Shown: positions 29,240 to 44,143, numbered from the stretch's first letter. The stretch: 64,000 bases of DNA from Phalacrocorax aristotelis (GCF_949628215.1 NC_134281.1:6830501-6894500); one strand, 5' to 3'. Notes: a model not told the origin generated them from the sequence alone. Numbers and translations: made by a program.

Positions 29240-31242
29240 CTAATTAAATAATATCTCAAGGGTCTAACACTGCATTTAAGAGGCTGAGTGTCCCTTCTAA
29301 ACCCTTCAATTGGAATTTAGTTGCAAGGATTTCACATTTAATTACTTGTTTTGCATCCTATATTCTCTAAGACAGTGCGCTGCTTGCCTTAGCTTCCTTA
29401 TACATGAGATTTAGCCTACTATCATGCTGTGACTGCAGGGAATGCTGTGATGGCAGCAATACTGCTTCAGGCCAAAGGACTGTCCACCCTAATAGCCCGT
29501 CTTCGTGAGCGGCCAATCTGATCTCTATGGACATATACAAGAACAAGGCAAGTAGCAGGAGATTTTCCTCAGAATATTCTCCAGGTCTTCAGGACTTGTG
29601 GCTCAGGGTGCTACAGAATAAAGTGTCTGCTTTGCTTTCAAATCCTACAGCTGGCTTTTTCTTCCACAAATCTGTGCAGAAATTTTTGAGCCCATGCAGG
29701 CTTTTAGCTTTCACAGTATCCCATGGCAGAGAGCGTCACAACTAGAAATAGAAGGTAAGGTTATACTGAACAGCAGCAGAAGTTCAATTTGTTGAAACAT
29801 GATTATGAATTTTATAGAAACCATATTATCTCTAGCAGTAACTTTTAATTTGCAAATATTTAACGCTGTAAATAATGACAGTGTTTGGATCTTGTTGGTT
29901 GAATTTAATTGGCACATATGTTTACAACCTTGAATGTACCTTAATGAAGTTTCTTGCCTGGGAATTGGTATCTGTCTATAACCTTAACTGTATCTTAATG
30001 ACATTTTTTGTCTGGGGATTTTGATAAACTTTAGCTAACCTTGCAAACTCTGACTAGTTGGTGCATGAGTGGCTCTGTCTGTGGTTTGTTTTCCCTAGCA
30101 AGAATTAATTTCATGGTTGCACTCGTAAAGCCTAACTTTCAAAGCCTCTCTCACACTTACTCCAATAGAGATGCTTAACCCATTCATATCATCCCAAACA
30201 GCTGCTTCAAGCTCTTAAAATACCTTTGAAACAGCAGACTACCTTGTATCACACCATTCAGCTCTGGAAAATGCCCTGTTGTGTGTGCATTGATTTAAGA
30301 CCATTTCAGAGTTTATAATTAAAGTCTTGAGTTGTAATCTGTGTATGCTCAGAAAATCCTAAGGAAACACACAAAGACGTGTCTGCAGCTGCTACTAATG
30401 TCCATCCCCTTAATTCACAGCTACACAGATGAAGCTGCAAGTCCCTTTTTATCTAATCTCTAATGTGTGACCAACCCACACTGAAAGATAAATGCACCGA
30501 ACTCACAGATGCTCCTAGTCAAAAGTGTATATCACTATTTCATTTCATCATGTAAGAGGAGGTTCTGCATGGCACAAAGAGAAGGCGGCTGTAGCAGAGA
30601 GAGACTCAGCAAGAGACAAAAGAGGGATTCTGGCATTTTCAATAATGCTTGAACTGCATTTTTGTTTTTGCGTTAGGAGAGGTGGGCACTAGGTCACCAT
30701 GGCTTCAAAGTTAGGTACCATCGGCATTATCTACACAAAGTTATACCCATCACATTATCCTACCAGACCTGCTGTTGTCCCACTTAAGCAGCCGACTTTA
30801 TTGCTCCAATCCTATTTTACTATGAATGGCCCCCCTTTTGATCTAGCTCTGAAAAGAAAACTACCTTTTCATAGGACTGCTCCAATTTAGCATTTTGTTT
30901 TCTGGTACAGTCCATGAAAAATGAACCGCTGCCAACTCAGTCAACCCTCAGCCACTTTGAACTATTCTGGCAGCCTCGTGTAGCTATGTCTTCTCCTTGA
31001 TGCTCCCCTGACTTTCTGAATCAGCTTCCTTTGCTGCAGACTAACAGACAACTCACACACAGATGCAAGCATGTAAGTGTGTACTACTAGAAATGTGTAT
31101 TTACAAATGGGAGACATAGGTACACATGCTTACCCCCAAACTAAGTCAAATACCATGTCCTTTAGGTAGGAATGTTACAGAGACAAATAATTTAGATTGG
31201 TTAAATGAACACAAAGGTATGTTGTGTGCCCAGAAAGGAAGA

Positions 31243-31260
31243 TTTTTTTTTTTTTTTTTT
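31243..31260 (+). repeat. T-run (T18)
   Basis: Eighteen consecutive T residues follow GGAAGA and precede ACATAAAGC. It could be the reverse complement of a poly-A tail of a short retrocopy, but no source sequence is recognisable beside it. Confidence 0.8.
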
Positions 31261-31795
31261 ACATAAAGCTGGTAGTAAACTCTGGGAAATAACAATGGTT
31301 AATATAGAGTGGGAAATCCTGTAAAGAAGGTCAACTATACATTCATTGAATTTGAGTTTTATTTCCTTTAAAGTGCAGTTAAGACTTTCTTTGGAAAGGT
31401 GAGATCTTTGTTCCTCCGATAGGCTGGACAAACCAGCCCCTGCTGCTTGTTGAGGTACAGGGTTGATCTGAGTGGCGTATGATCAAGATACTTGGTGGGC
31501 CATGCTGGAGTGCATCCAAGTATAGCCCACTTTGGTGCAAAATAAACTGGAATGAGCCAGCTGATTAACTCTAATGGGAAGTCACTGCAATTCAGGAGTC
31601 CAAGTTATACCTCTAAAACAGGCCTTCACTTGGTACATGATTATACCAGCAGACTTGCTGAATAACTGTCCCAACAGGGATATGGTTTTCACCCACTGAC
31701 TTTACTTGAAACACAAGGAGAAACACCTTAGGTATGAAAGCTCCTTTGGTATGGAAGAATTGTTGAGTAAGTTAGAGCAAGTGATCTAAGCTTAG

Positions 31796-31862
31796 AATAT
31801 AGTAGAATAGAATAGTTCAGTTGGAAGGGCCCTACAATGATCATCTAGCTCTCTGTGTTGTC
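31796..31862 (-). mobile_element. CR1 3' tail fragment
   Basis: AGAATAGAATAGTTCAGTTG, then GAAGGGCCCTACAATGATCA and a TCTAG block on the plus strand, are the reverse complement of the conserved CR1 3' terminus with its short ATTCTATG-type repeat. Only about 65 bp remain. The fragment is in sense with TAFA1 transcription. Confidence 0.85.
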
Positions 31863-32554
31863 TTTCCGATTTCTTCTCACAGCTTATACCTCATTTTTAT
31901 CATGTAAAATACAATTTCTCCATATGTACAACACACAAAAAAAAACCCTTTACACCTGTGCCTGCAAGGCAGTTTAATGATGCTATTCACACATAATTTT
32001 CAGAAGGGTATCATTAATGCTGCTAACAGTGGAGAAAAGAGGTATCTCTCTTTGCTATGCATGAAAAGGCACATGAGGGCTGAATCTGCACTCTAATAAT
32101 AGATTGTGCAGTGGGCAAACTGAAAAACCATATCCTGCTAAATTGCCTTCACAGCAATCATCAGAGCAGAGCATCCTCAGAATACGTGAGAAGAATCCTG
32201 TGATATGGAATCAAAAGCAATGATCGTAATTATTTACTAGTACCAGTGCTGTAGCATTAAATAATCATGGAGAAGGATCCTATGATGCTAGGAACTAAAA
32301 ACCACAAAACTGAATGCCCTGGCCTAGGGAGTTTGCAATATAAAACAGAGATAAGAGATGAATACAGACTGAGAGGCAGCATGGAGAGGCAATGTTGTTC
32401 GTAGCAATTAAAACCATCTAACTACTTGTTGATGCTGTTAAATACAGACCAAGTATTCAGATATTGACCTTGAAAAATAATCAAATGCAAAGTCAGTGCT
32501 AAACATTAATGTCAACTGATTCATGTAATAGTGTGCAGGTTTTACTCTGTAAGT

Positions 32555-32583
32555 ACATCCATCCATCCATCCATCCATCCGTC

Positions 32584-32616
<33 letters not shown>
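32555..32616 (+). repeat. Compound microsatellite (CATC)n-(AC)n
   Basis: About six CATC units (32555-32580) are followed, after GTCCT, by about fifteen AC units (32586-32616). Compound tetra/dinucleotide tracts of this size are usually length-polymorphic within a species, so this could serve as a marker in the TAFA1 intron. Confidence 0.95.
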
Positions 32617-32622
<6 letters not shown>

Positions 32623-34000
32623 TGTGATCACAGTGCAGTTACCATCACAAGATAGCCTACCCTAGGGTCCACCAGTGAGTACCCTCACCTGTCCCTACCC
32701 CCTACAGCTGGGCTGGAGATAAGGCTCCTTTTATAAAGGGGGAAACTAAGGCCATTTGCAGATGAAAAGCTCCTATTTGTCTCTAATATGTAAGTGGGCA
32801 AAATCCTTTTTAAGTCTGAAGCACTACAAAGACCGCTGTGGTCTAGTCCTCAGCACCATACTGTGGCAGGGGCATCCAGGGCCCAATGAAAATTATTTCC
32901 TTTGAGTCTTGTGCTCGTAGGTTTTCTCTTCTATTAAAAGGCTTTTAATCTTTAGGACCAGTTGTCCTTCTTGGGCACTGCTGATCCTTTGAGGTCTACT
33001 TGATTTCAAAGTTTTACACCTCTGGTTCTTTTCAAAGAGGCAGAAAAAAGCTTTAAAATGAATCACAGTTTGCTGTTAGGTTTGAGATTAGGTACGCCTG
33101 TATGGGGAGGGGGGAAAAGCTTCCCCAGGGAACATGGTGCAGCGTCTCTACATTTAGGTTATGTCGCTCTGAGATGTGCTGAAGCAGTGGTGTGAAAGAG
33201 AGAATTGTTAAAGTTATGACACTTTCCCTTGGGGCAGTTTGCATTCAAGATCTCCCAGATCCTGAGGAACCTGAGCTTCTTGGTGACCTGAACTGCTAAT
33301 TCTGGATGAGAGTTACAGACTCCTGTTAGTCACCAGGCATCACAGGCTGTGAGTGCTCACATCACGCTGAATTAGGCGCCTGTAATGTTTTGGAGTGGTT
33401 CATTGTATTCTTCTCACTGTCTGGGGAATACATGAAGCATGGAGTTTTTTCATGCAAGACTTGTTTGACTCAGACAGATCCCCTCAGCCATGGGGAAAGA
33501 AAAAGGATATGACATAAAAGAGCCTTGACTACTCCTGCTTTGTTTGTGTCTTGGTTCGGGGTTTTTTAGTTCTCCTGCTCCTGCTAGTGTAAATAAGGGA
33601 TTGCGTATATCTGAGTTCTTTTCAAGAAAATGCCTCTTTTATAAGAACATTAAACTCTAAGCATATAACTAATGGAGCTGGGGAGAAAAGCAACTTTCTT
33701 CAGAAAATTCTTGAGGTTTTTTTTTTCCAGTCTGATTCACACTGGTTTTTAAAATCTTTGTTTGCAAATCTATAGAAAATTTTTGAACAAAATATTTAAC
33801 TTTTGATGTATTTATTCTGCATGGATTGACAGACAAAAAAGCATTTGGTTGAAATGGCATTTGCTAATCATGTATACCAAGCAGAGAAGTAAACTACAGA
33901 TAAGACATCTGGGGATCAGATTGAATATAGGGAAAGAGCAAGAGAAAAGCTTATATTTGCTAGTGTTTACACAATTCTATTGCATTTTAAAATGCATTTC

Positions 34001-34215
34001 ACAGAATCACAGAATCCCAGGTTGGAAGGGACCTCAGGGATCATCTAGTCCAACCTTTCTAGGGAGAGCAGAGTCTAGACAAGATGGCCCAGCACCCTGT
34101 CCAGACAACTCTTAAAGGTGTCCAACATGGCCAAGTCAACCACTTCCCTGGGGAGATTATTCCAACGGTGACTGTCCTCACTGTGAAAAATTTCCCTCTG
34201 ATGTCCATTTGTTCG
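34001..34215 (-). mobile_element. CR1 3' end fragment, about 210 bp
   Basis: The plus strand shows CACAGAATCACAGAATCCCA, GGTTGGAAGGGACCTCAGGG and ATCATCTAGTCCAACC, the reverse complement of a CR1 3' end. A CACTTCCCTGGGGAGATTATTCC block and a TCCTCACTGTGAAAAATTTC block follow. The second block differs from the copy at 92-1640, so this looks like a different CR1 subfamily. The 5' part is truncated, and no RT domain remains. Confidence 0.92.
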
Positions 34216-36689
34216 CACTCATACTGCCCGAAGCCTTAGGTGGCTGCAGGAAACTTCCAGCTTAAAATGAATTCAGTGGGTTTCAGCCTGCAAAGGTCAT
34301 CAGAACCTTTGTAGGTTGCACAAGGGTGGTGACACTTGTTCTTGTGCATCACCTGGGGCACAAAAGTTTGATGCATGAAAAGAGCTGGCTGGGGATGTTT
34401 TCTCCTTCAAATTCAGTAACAAATTATTCTATTATGGGACAGTAAAAATGCACTGAACACCTTCAAATATCTACATCTAAACTGAGATGGAAACATGGAA
34501 ACACTAACCATTCTATCATCTTCCTCTTGAATCAAGCAATATTTGGAAAGAAAATACATAATCCATTTGATTAAAACTTCCTTATTTGTTGAAGCTCCCG
34601 AATTGGTAATGTTTCACATTTCTCAGCCTTCCAGTTCTTGCATTAAATGGAAGCTACTCAGTTGTTCAAAGCAGTGATAAACTGGCCTCTTACAGGTGAT
34701 TAACAGGACATGGGCAGAGGGTGGTCTGGGAGAAAATGTGCACACACAGCCCAGAGACTCGCAGGCACTTGCTTGTGTCATGTTTGCTACGCCAGTGTGT
34801 ATAAAAAATGCAGACTTTTTTTGCAGATAGAATGCTCCTTTAACTTTTCTGCATTTGTATTTAGGAAATTGCTTTAACAACATGACAAACTATAGATGAC
34901 AATAAGTATAAAGACATTATATTTAACTATGTAACAATATGACAATACTCACAGAGTAATATATAACTTTAATTCATGTTTATGGAAGACCCTGAAATAT
35001 GAAAACAGAGCGAAGTATCATCATGCATTTTTCAACAGTTTAGAGGGAACATGCTATGTACTAAAATCTTCCAAGATTGCTTCTGCCTTTGCCGTTATAA
35101 AGCCACAGCAGCTATCTCTTTTTGCCTGTGATAAAGTGTACGCATTTTGTTTATATAAAAATAGAATACAAAGAAATAGAGATATTAGATTGTGCTTCCT
35201 CCTGATCATAGGTATCATGTTACTCCAAGGAATAACAAACAGAGTTCGTTTTCAAAACCAGTATGACACTCGTTGCAGGATGGGAAAGTTTTTACTGTAA
35301 GTATAAAGCATTCCATTTTAATCTAGTTTCCACCAGAGAAGATTGATATAAATAAAATTTAAATAGAGAACACATTTCACAGATGCCAGCAGTGAAAAAG
35401 ACTTTGTCAGCTTAATGAAAAGATATCAATTTTCTCCACTTTATTCAATAAATTGTGAGTCATTTTCTAAATGGATTAGATTAAAGGAAAGTTCAAACTC
35501 CCCGTGAGAGACTCTTGCACTGATGGAGACTTTTGGCAATGGCAATAGCACAGAGGTAGGTAAAATCTTTCAGGTCATTCTGTTTTGTCTTTTTTTAAAA
35601 ACAACTAATATAAACTAGAATAAGAGAATCTGTAACCCCGTGCTCCCCTATTCCTTATAAAACAAAATCTGAGAGAATTGAATGAGACATGTAGTTTCTC
35701 TTGCTTTATTGGGATGTCATGGGGTGTGGAATGAATTACGGGGGTGGGAACACACTTTCTAGGAGGATGAGAAAACCAGAGTGAAAGAACGTGCCGTCTG
35801 AAGGGCTGTGTGCTTCATAAACAGACCGAGATACTGTTTACTCTGGGAGTTGTAAAGCAGTGGTCTGGTAAGCTAAAGAATACAAATCCGAAACAAAAGA
35901 TTTCAGGTTGAATAACGCTGCGTAGGAGAAATACAGGATGTTTCCTACAGGGAGTCCATCAAATTATCTGCTTTAATGCAATCTTACTCAGTTTTAGAAG
36001 CGTCAATCTAATGCTCGTGCACTGTAATACTTTGCAGACTTTGATAACAGACCTCTCATAATTCTGGGAAAACTGACATTTCTCCAGTTTAAAATACAAG
36101 CACAGTGCAATCGGTCTGGCAAGTGATGTCTCACATCTAACTGCCTGAGAGCCAGGCTTGCTGAGTTAATTTAATATTGTTTTACTTGTAGTACACATTA
36201 AAAAGAGGTCATGATATTAAAATTTTTTTTTAGAACTTTCTGATCTTCGCAATATTCTCCAGGTCTTTGAACAACATTTTGTGAATTCCCTGGCTGAATC
36301 TTTAGAAAGAATTGAAGGGTTTTATTTTTTTTTCCATCCAGAATTCTTGATTTTTCATTGCAATATATTCAGCAGCCAAAGTAGGATATTTTTAAGAGCA
36401 TAATATGTGTCTGAACAACCCTGTGTGCTGCACTAAAATATACCCATAAAATATGAAAGGGCAGATTAGATGCAAGGAATCCACGAACAACTTCCATTTA
36501 AGATCAGCATAAACCAGCAAAAAGGGTGCTAATTCGACAGCATGAGAAGACTCACTAGTGCAAAACCACTTACAGTGCCATTTTCTAACAGTTGGCATCT
36601 GTTAGTAAATTGGAAAAAATTACATAAGCATGCTGTATACTTCCCTTGTAACAATATGACTAATGGAGATGGTGTTGGCTAATGGCCTG

Positions 36690-36810
36690 AGAATCAGAAA
36701 CTCCTGAGGCTTGTTTAATCCCAGCTCTGCTTCTGACTTTCTCTCTTATTACAGGTAAATCATCTTCTTGCTATACCAATTTTCCATTTGTAATTTCATT
36801 TACTTAAGAG
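36690..36810 (+). mobile_element. MIR-like SINE relic inside TAFA1 intron
   Basis: CTCCTGAGGCTTGTTTAATC, then CCAGCTCTGCTTCTGACTTT, then AGGTAAATCATCTTCTTG and ATTTTCCATTTGTAATTTC, keep the order of MIR anchor words (ATCCCAGCTCTGCC..., ...AAGTCA..., ...TTTTCC...CTGTAAAATG). Divergence is high. It is antisense to TAFA1. Confidence 0.5.
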
Positions 36811-38778
36811 GAAGAGTTATTTTTGCCTTGTTTCCTTTTATGATCCCCTCTGTGTTTAACTGACTTGTTGAGGTTCAACAGCAGTATTGCAGCAATTTGG
36901 GACTGACCTTTTTTCTGCATTTGTGCAACTAGAAGAATGGTATCTTGGACTGAGCCTGGGTTTCCTAAGTACTATGATAGTAAATAATAACATTAAAATT
37001 ATATGAAGTCTGTGTGCTGGCAGAAGGTTTTTAAGCACATGCTTGACTTTCAGCTGAACAATGATGGTCTGTTAAAGAGCAGATTTCATATAAAATAGCT
37101 TAGACCATGCAAAGGAATTTCTAGCCCTCTGTGCTTCTGCCTGGGAGGGTCAAACACTGCAGCTTTGTCATTTTCCCATGTCCCTCTCTTCACACCTTTG
37201 GAAACAGATGTTGCTTAGACATATGGCTGAGGGGCATCCGTAACTGAAGTAGGACCACTATTTCTCATGGGTGGCACCTTCATGGTCAGTGAATGTGCAT
37301 CTTCACTTTCAAGAGTGCATTAAAAACGACAGTGCTCAAGTCCTCTGAGTACTTACAAAGTGTGTACAGCTGTTCAGAGGTAAAAAACCTCTGTTTTGTT
37401 AGCTAGGTACACAGATAAAAACATCTAGATTTTAAGGAGAACTGTAGAATTTTTATAATTATCTTCTGAGTTGGGTAGATCTCAGAGATCTCAACAGCAG
37501 TAAGTATAGGCCAATGAAAAGCAAACAAGATTTTTCTTGGGCCCTATAGTTCAACTTGTGAGATCTTTTCAAAGTCTTGGATCTTTCCAGGCTTGGAGGC
37601 CAATGGGTTGTGGCGCTCCACCACAGAGATCTCAGCAGGTCCCAGGTGGTCGAACCGTGCCTGGCAGCTGGCTCTCAAGCCCTGTATGGTTTTTATTTGC
37701 TAATACCGTACTCAAAAGGCATTGTTGGCTTTTTAAATTATTCCACATTCCACTGAGCTCAGACATGACCAATGCTTGATATTTTTTCTCTGACAGTTAT
37801 GGATCATAGTTGATATTATAACTGAACCTTCACTGCATTATCTATCTGCAAACTTGATTACTACAATGAAAGGCAGAGCAAGCCTTGACAAAACAGGGTT
37901 TTGCAGGTATCTGTGGCAGAGAGAAAAGACACAAAATGATAAAATAACCATGTATGGTAAACTTGTCTCCCCAAAAGTGCATAGTGTATTCTATCACCTT
38001 CCAGAGTGCTAGGAGACAGCCTTATATATTTTTCTTGGAAATTCTTGAATTCATGCACAGCAACATGCATCTAAAGCAAGTGCTGGGACGCCCACCTTTA
38101 TTTATAATTTTATGCGTGTGAGTTTATTGGTGTTTGGCATAACCTCGCTCCAAAGACAGTGGGTCATTTGAGAGCAACCTGCTGACACTAATGAGTGCTA
38201 ATGAGACTAATGAAAACACGAAATGTTCACATGTAAGGAGCTGAAATGAATGCAGGTGACTGAGGATCCCCTCCCAACCTGTATGGGGAAAATTGATTTT
38301 TTTTGTAGGTTAGGGAGACCCATTGTTGCTATTTATTACTGAAGTTGGGTCCCTTGCTGCAGGACAAAGCTGAGAGCAGGCTGATAAAATATTTGTGCAG
38401 TGTAGCAGTGTTATTTAAACTCTGTTTGAACTGCTTCTAGATAGCCTAGTGAAAGCTTAATCTCATTGTTATATATTTAATGAAATGCCAATGAACTGCA
38501 GAATATTTATACATTTTTGGAAAGACAATAGGAAGCTGCTTATAAATATTCACACGTTTCAGACCAGGGTTGAGGACTGGTGTGCCGTCAAAGAAGAAAA
38601 ATGCCCCCATGCAATGTTAATTTTTCATTAATAATAGTTCATTAATAAAATAAATGAACAAGTGGAAATACAGAGAGAGAAGAGCCGGGCTGTGAGATGA
38701 GGATAAGGGAAGTACAGAGAGATTTGTGGGTGGCCTGGCAATGCTGTTCCTCTGGTGGCTGCAGGGACCCGAAGTCAT

Positions 38779-38812
38779 GTGTATATATATATTTTATATA
38801 TCTATCTATCTG
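38779..38812 (+). repeat. (TA)n / (TCTA)n tract
   Basis: A GTATATATATATTTTATATA stretch runs into TCTATCTATCTG. It is an imperfect compound microsatellite with no associated gene feature. Confidence 0.8.
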
Positions 38813-39419
38813 ATGAGCTGCTGTGGTCCTGATGCTGCTGCGGAGATGTTTGCTCACACAACCAGCATTGCTGGGAAATGACTGTGTTGAACCAAAGATA
38901 TAGTGACTATGACTTTGTCCCTCATGACGGTGGAAGCGAGCACCCAAGAGGAACAATTATTGCCTGGTTTTGCATTAGAAACCAATGATCTGTGCGTTTA
39001 GGGTCTGATCCAACAGTTACTGAAGAAACAGGAAAAAAATCCTCCTTAGTTTTTGCAGGCTTTGGACCAAATCTGGTGTCTGTAAAAGTTGCCTTTCACT
39101 CAAACATGAACCCCCTGTGCTGCAGGGGGCTGGGTTTAGCGAGGTGGAAGGGAAACACTGCAAGAAGGGCTCTGAAGGGTGAAAGTATTATGAAATTTTG
39201 ACTGAATGAGGTGCCAGAAACATAGTTCTGCAGCAAAGCACTCTATGAAAGAATACTGAAAATGAATAAATTACATAACTAAAATGTATTTATAAGGCAT
39301 AACAAAGCATGCATAATATATTGGAGAGTTATCAGTTACGAAATTAAACTCTGGTGTACTGCTTGGGTATAAATTGTGTAGTATTTGTCTCTTGTTTCCA
39401 GTCCACAGAGAAGATCCCT

Positions 39420-39439
39420 ATAAATAAATAAATAAATAA
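39420..39439 (+). repeat. (AAAT)n microsatellite
   Basis: Five copies of TAAA-type tetranucleotide lie between GATCCC and GGAAAATTC. The tract is short and pure. Confidence 0.85.
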
Positions 39440-39584
39440 GGAAAATTCTTCCATTGAATCTACAGAAATTAGTAACACATGATGTGTTAATGTGTTATAA
39501 GTCAATGAAAACCACCTGGGGTTTTTCTTTGCTTTGTATATGTTTTTCCAGGGGAAAACAATTTTTGTTTTGGTGGTGGCTTCT

Positions 39585-39616
39585 TTATTATTATTATTTT
39601 GTTTTGTTTTGTTTTT
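39585..39616 (+). repeat. (TTA)n-(TTTTG)n compound repeat
   Basis: Four TTA units run into TTTTG pentanucleotides and a short T-run. It resembles a decayed A-rich tail in reverse, though no retroposon body is recognised. Confidence 0.75.
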
Positions 39617-42600
39617 TAATGAAAACTACTATATTGTCACTGCATTTCTTAGTGGAAAACACTAAGTTCTCTGTGCTTTAAAGACCTAAGGCTTAATGTC
39701 TAAGCTTAGAAAATGCTGAAATATGTGGCTGGGGTTCCAGGTGTCTCTCTGTAATAGTGAGGGCTCTTAGGTGGGTACCTGCTGTTGAAGAAAGAGTGTG
39801 TGGATGGGAGAAGCGGCAAAAGAACTGAAAGCACAACAATCAGAGATCGGTGTAAGCAGTAAAAGCGTGATGTTTCTCCTAAAATCTGCATATCAAGGAC
39901 TTTTTGGAAAAAGAGGCTGCTAAGAGGTGTGAAGTACATGAAGCCATCTGCTAGTCTTCCCTTAAAAAGGATGGGAAAAGGATAATAATCAGAGCTGGAA
40001 GATTCCTGAATCAAAACACTCTTAAAGTTTGAGCTCATTATAAGAACGTAAGGCCCTACAAGGGTCTGAATATCACTGCTGGTCTGAGACTCTTGCTGGG
40101 TTGAGTGGTACTGTGTGATTAAATATAGATGTCAGCCATCACTTTAGTAACTCGGGTTTGCAATTTTATAGAGGAAGCATTGCTTGAGGTATCATCCTTT
40201 TGGACAGACTGAGGCCACCGTATGGGGATGGGGTTAGGTGTGAACAGCTGTTTGCTGACATTGTCACGGTGGCAGGATGTGGCTCTGGGGGGGACCTTGT
40301 TCTCCCCAGTCCCACCAGTGCAAGCACCTGCTGGTGTGATCATAGCTATGTCCAAAACACCCGCCATCGCATGTCTTTGTCCTGGCTAGTTGCAGTAAAA
40401 CTGCCTAACTGGCCCATGTCTGGTGATTAAAACACTTTTCAAGTAATTGAAGTTCATCTGTACTTGATCTGATGTCTCATAAAACATTCTTGGTATGTTC
40501 TCCTTCCCCTGAAATGTTCTGCCTGTTGTGTCCTTCAGCCTAATAAAATATGCACAAATCTATTATCCAATGGACACACATGCAGGAGAACAACAGCCTT
40601 CATTAGCTCTCTGCTGGCACATGGCTGGTTGATTTTCAGAGTAAAGTGCCATGGGTCAAATCCCTGATGAGTATAACCCATGGATGACCTGGGTGCTTTG
40701 GGAAAGGATGGGAGCAACCCTTTGCTATAGTCTGTACCCACCAGCTATTTTTGGACCACAGCAAGTACAGAAATATGTTTATGGCAGACTGGTTTACAGC
40801 TGGTGGAGTGTTATTTAAACCCCCTCCAACAAACAAACTCACTGCAAACTTGGGTCAGATGCCCTGTGCTCTCACCATAGGAGCGATTCAATTTAAAATT
40901 ATAAAGTAAGGGAGGTTTTATTGTCCTAATAATGGTACTATGAACTTGCACGTGGTGTGCCACTTTATGCACAGCGGTACCAAAAGGCAGAGCTTGCAAA
41001 TTTCTTTAGGAAGTAGATTAGTTAACTTGCAATTACCTCTGCCGTGAAAAGACAATATCGTCCAAAGCCTTTTCCGTGAATTGGGGATTGCTGTGGTATA
41101 AATAATACACCTATAGAGCACTTAAATCCCCACAGTTCAGCTCTCAAAATTTATCTCAGAAGGGCACAGTTTAAAATCTGTGTGGAGGAAGCTGTTCTCA
41201 AAGGTTAAGTTAAATGAGCCAACTGCCACTCCACAAGGTAATTACTGCTTTATTAAAAGTGTTGTATTCATACAAATCTCTTTGTTCTGTGATGCAAGAC
41301 AAGTCTAATTTTGTTTTAAAGATTAAAGGAACATTTGTTTTTTGTAAACAAATCCCTAGCTACTATTACAAATTACATCATGCATAATCTTGACATGATA
41401 GATTTGGAGATATTTCAGTGCAACAATGCCAGTGCAATCAGAACAAGAACTGTGAGACTGAACAAAAATTGATGAATTGAGCACACGAAACTTTGTATCT
41501 CATATCATAGCTTAATTACTGCTTCAATATGCATAGAGTAAGAGAAGTAACTCAATTATAAAAGCTTATCAGTAGGACTTAAAAACAGTGAAATTCATGA
41601 GTGGATATTAAACTGACCTTAACTGACAAGCTTTTCTTTGAAATTATGTTTTCCTTCAGTGCTCATAATGCTTATTTACTCTGAAACATTTTACAGAGCT
41701 GAGAAGTCTGTTAATGGGCACTTGGAATTTCATGGCCATGTTGGTATTGGCACAGCTTATGTCTTTTTGCCTCCATTCAATTTAACTCTGAGGTGTATTA
41801 CTTTAAAAGATGAAAATTCAATACCATTTACAGTGGGTTTTTTCCATCTTTTTTACCTTGGAAGAGTCCCTGGATTGCACTTCTAGGTAAGTCTTTGCTA
41901 CATATAATTTACACAATGACCTTACTCTGTTGTCCTTAGAGTGAATAATCCTGAATTTATATAAGGATCATTATTTCCTATGTAATGCACAAGATGCACT
42001 CTTGAAAATTAACCAAATGGAAGGATCTGTGAGTCTTAGACTCCAGATACTCCAGGAGTCTTGTGCACACCCTGGTCAGATGATTCTTAGCTATGAAGCT
42101 GTAAGCTCTATTCTCATCACTACAAAAAGGAGTTCAACATTTTATTTTTTACAAACATCTGCACTTGTTCTAGTTGATCTCATTAATGCTCATGCGAAAA
42201 TGAATGTAAATGGAGCCTGAGCATGCCCAGCGCAAGTTCTTTTACAAATCTGAGCATGAATTAGCGTAAAATGTTTTGCAGGTTATGTTCAGCTCTGCCA
42301 GTTGCAAAATGTATGCAAGCAGAAGCCCTTCAAAGATGAATAGCTAAACAAAGATACTGAGAATTACAATAGTTACTAGCAAACCAAACGGGAAGTTGTT
42401 TTAGATGAATTTTTATAATACTCCTTGTTCATCTTTTTTAAGCACTTTAAAACAGCACAAGGTTGAAATAGCTGGGCTTTCTTTCTAAATAGTCACCTCC
42501 ACAAATACTTGGAAGTTAAAAGTAGATCAAATAGGAAAGGTAATTGGCTAGTGAACCCTCTAATTTGGGGCATAACATCGCAGTTCTCGCACTAGTAAAA

Positions 42601-44143
42601 TTTCTGATTTTCTGCTTTAGCAGTGACCACCGATGGAAGAGAAGGTGGATGAAGAAGAGAAGCAGGTGAGTGGAAAAGTGTTGGGAAAAGTGTAAAGGCT
42701 GGACATGTGGAGTAATCCAAACTGTCATTCCTCATAGCGGTGAGTCCATCTTTACAAGTGCTTCAGTTTTATCAGCCGTCACGAGTTCACAGCCTGAGGC
42801 TTTAGAGCAGGAGCATTTTCTGGTCTATCTTGCATCACCACGAACCAACTTTACCAAGTTCTTAAGAAATCCAGTTGTCCACCTCAAGAGGCTCCTTGTA
42901 CACAGGCTATTTAAGAAAGAAGCACACGGTGAAGGGCATTATCGTTGGACATCTCTTTCTATTTAATCAGTTTAATTATCCATTACCCAAATTCTGCAGA
43001 AGCACTTCTGTCCTGATTGGCACCTGCCATTTGTAATGTGCATTGTCCTTGACAGCCAGACTTGACGATGTGCATGGAGATGGGGACTCAAAAGATGGGG
43101 ATGTCTACAAAGTGAGTCTTCATCTTACCAACCAACACTGCAAAACTAAGAACTCTTAAGCTGAAGCTTCCTCTATCTGGAAAAGAATTTCCAGAAAAGC
43201 CTATCCAGAGAAGTTTTTGCTATCCTGCTGCTGCCATTTTTTATTTAATTTTATTTTTTGCCTGTCCCCTCATGCAAGAAATCCCCTTGCACTGTTCAAG
43301 TTCATCTGCCATAGGATTGATATTCTTTCCAGTACCACTTACAGTATCTGACTTCTCATTCAATCAATTGATCTGTGTGAGTGATTTCTTGTTTCACTTG
43401 CTCCCGGCTTCTCCTCAGTACTTCTTTCTCTCCTTCTGCTCATTAATTCAGTCTCCACACCTGTGATCTCAAAGTCAAAGCTGGAAACTGATGGCTCCTC
43501 CCATAAGACACTGAGCATGGGTAATTACACAGTCACATACTTGACTGGGTGTCACATTTAGTACAAACACTCTAAGACAGAAGTGTTGTTATTTCACTTT
43601 AAACTTTAGGTGCTGATTTTTACTTTTTTTTGCTGCTACCTCGAGGTAATGCTCTTGCCCTGGACCTCGTGATGACAGGCAGCAGAAATGGCTTTGTCAC
43701 AGAAGGCAGTCTTCAGGGTTTTGTAATTTAACTTTCAATGAAGGTAGAATATGATAATTTATTATGAGCACCTTTTGCACGGGCTTCCTCAAACGTTTAT
43801 AAACTCATTTAAATAATTAATACAGGAGTTTTAATAAACTGTTTATATTCACAAAAGGAATGTAATTTGCAGGAAGAAATGTTCAGGTGCTAGGAAACAC
43901 AGATAGACCACATTAATTAAAAATAATGGCTTGCATCTATAGTTTATATGACCTTTTTACAAGTTGTCTGAGGTTGCCTTCTTGGGGTGAAAAAGTGCTT
44001 CTGTTGAGCTGGTTAAGCTATGCACTGCACAGACTATTTTAGGAAGGAAAAAAGAATGTCCTTGTATTAGCTTGGGGATTGTCAAGATCAAGGTTTATCC
44101 AAAGAAACAAAATATATTATCTTAATTAAGTATGTCAACATAA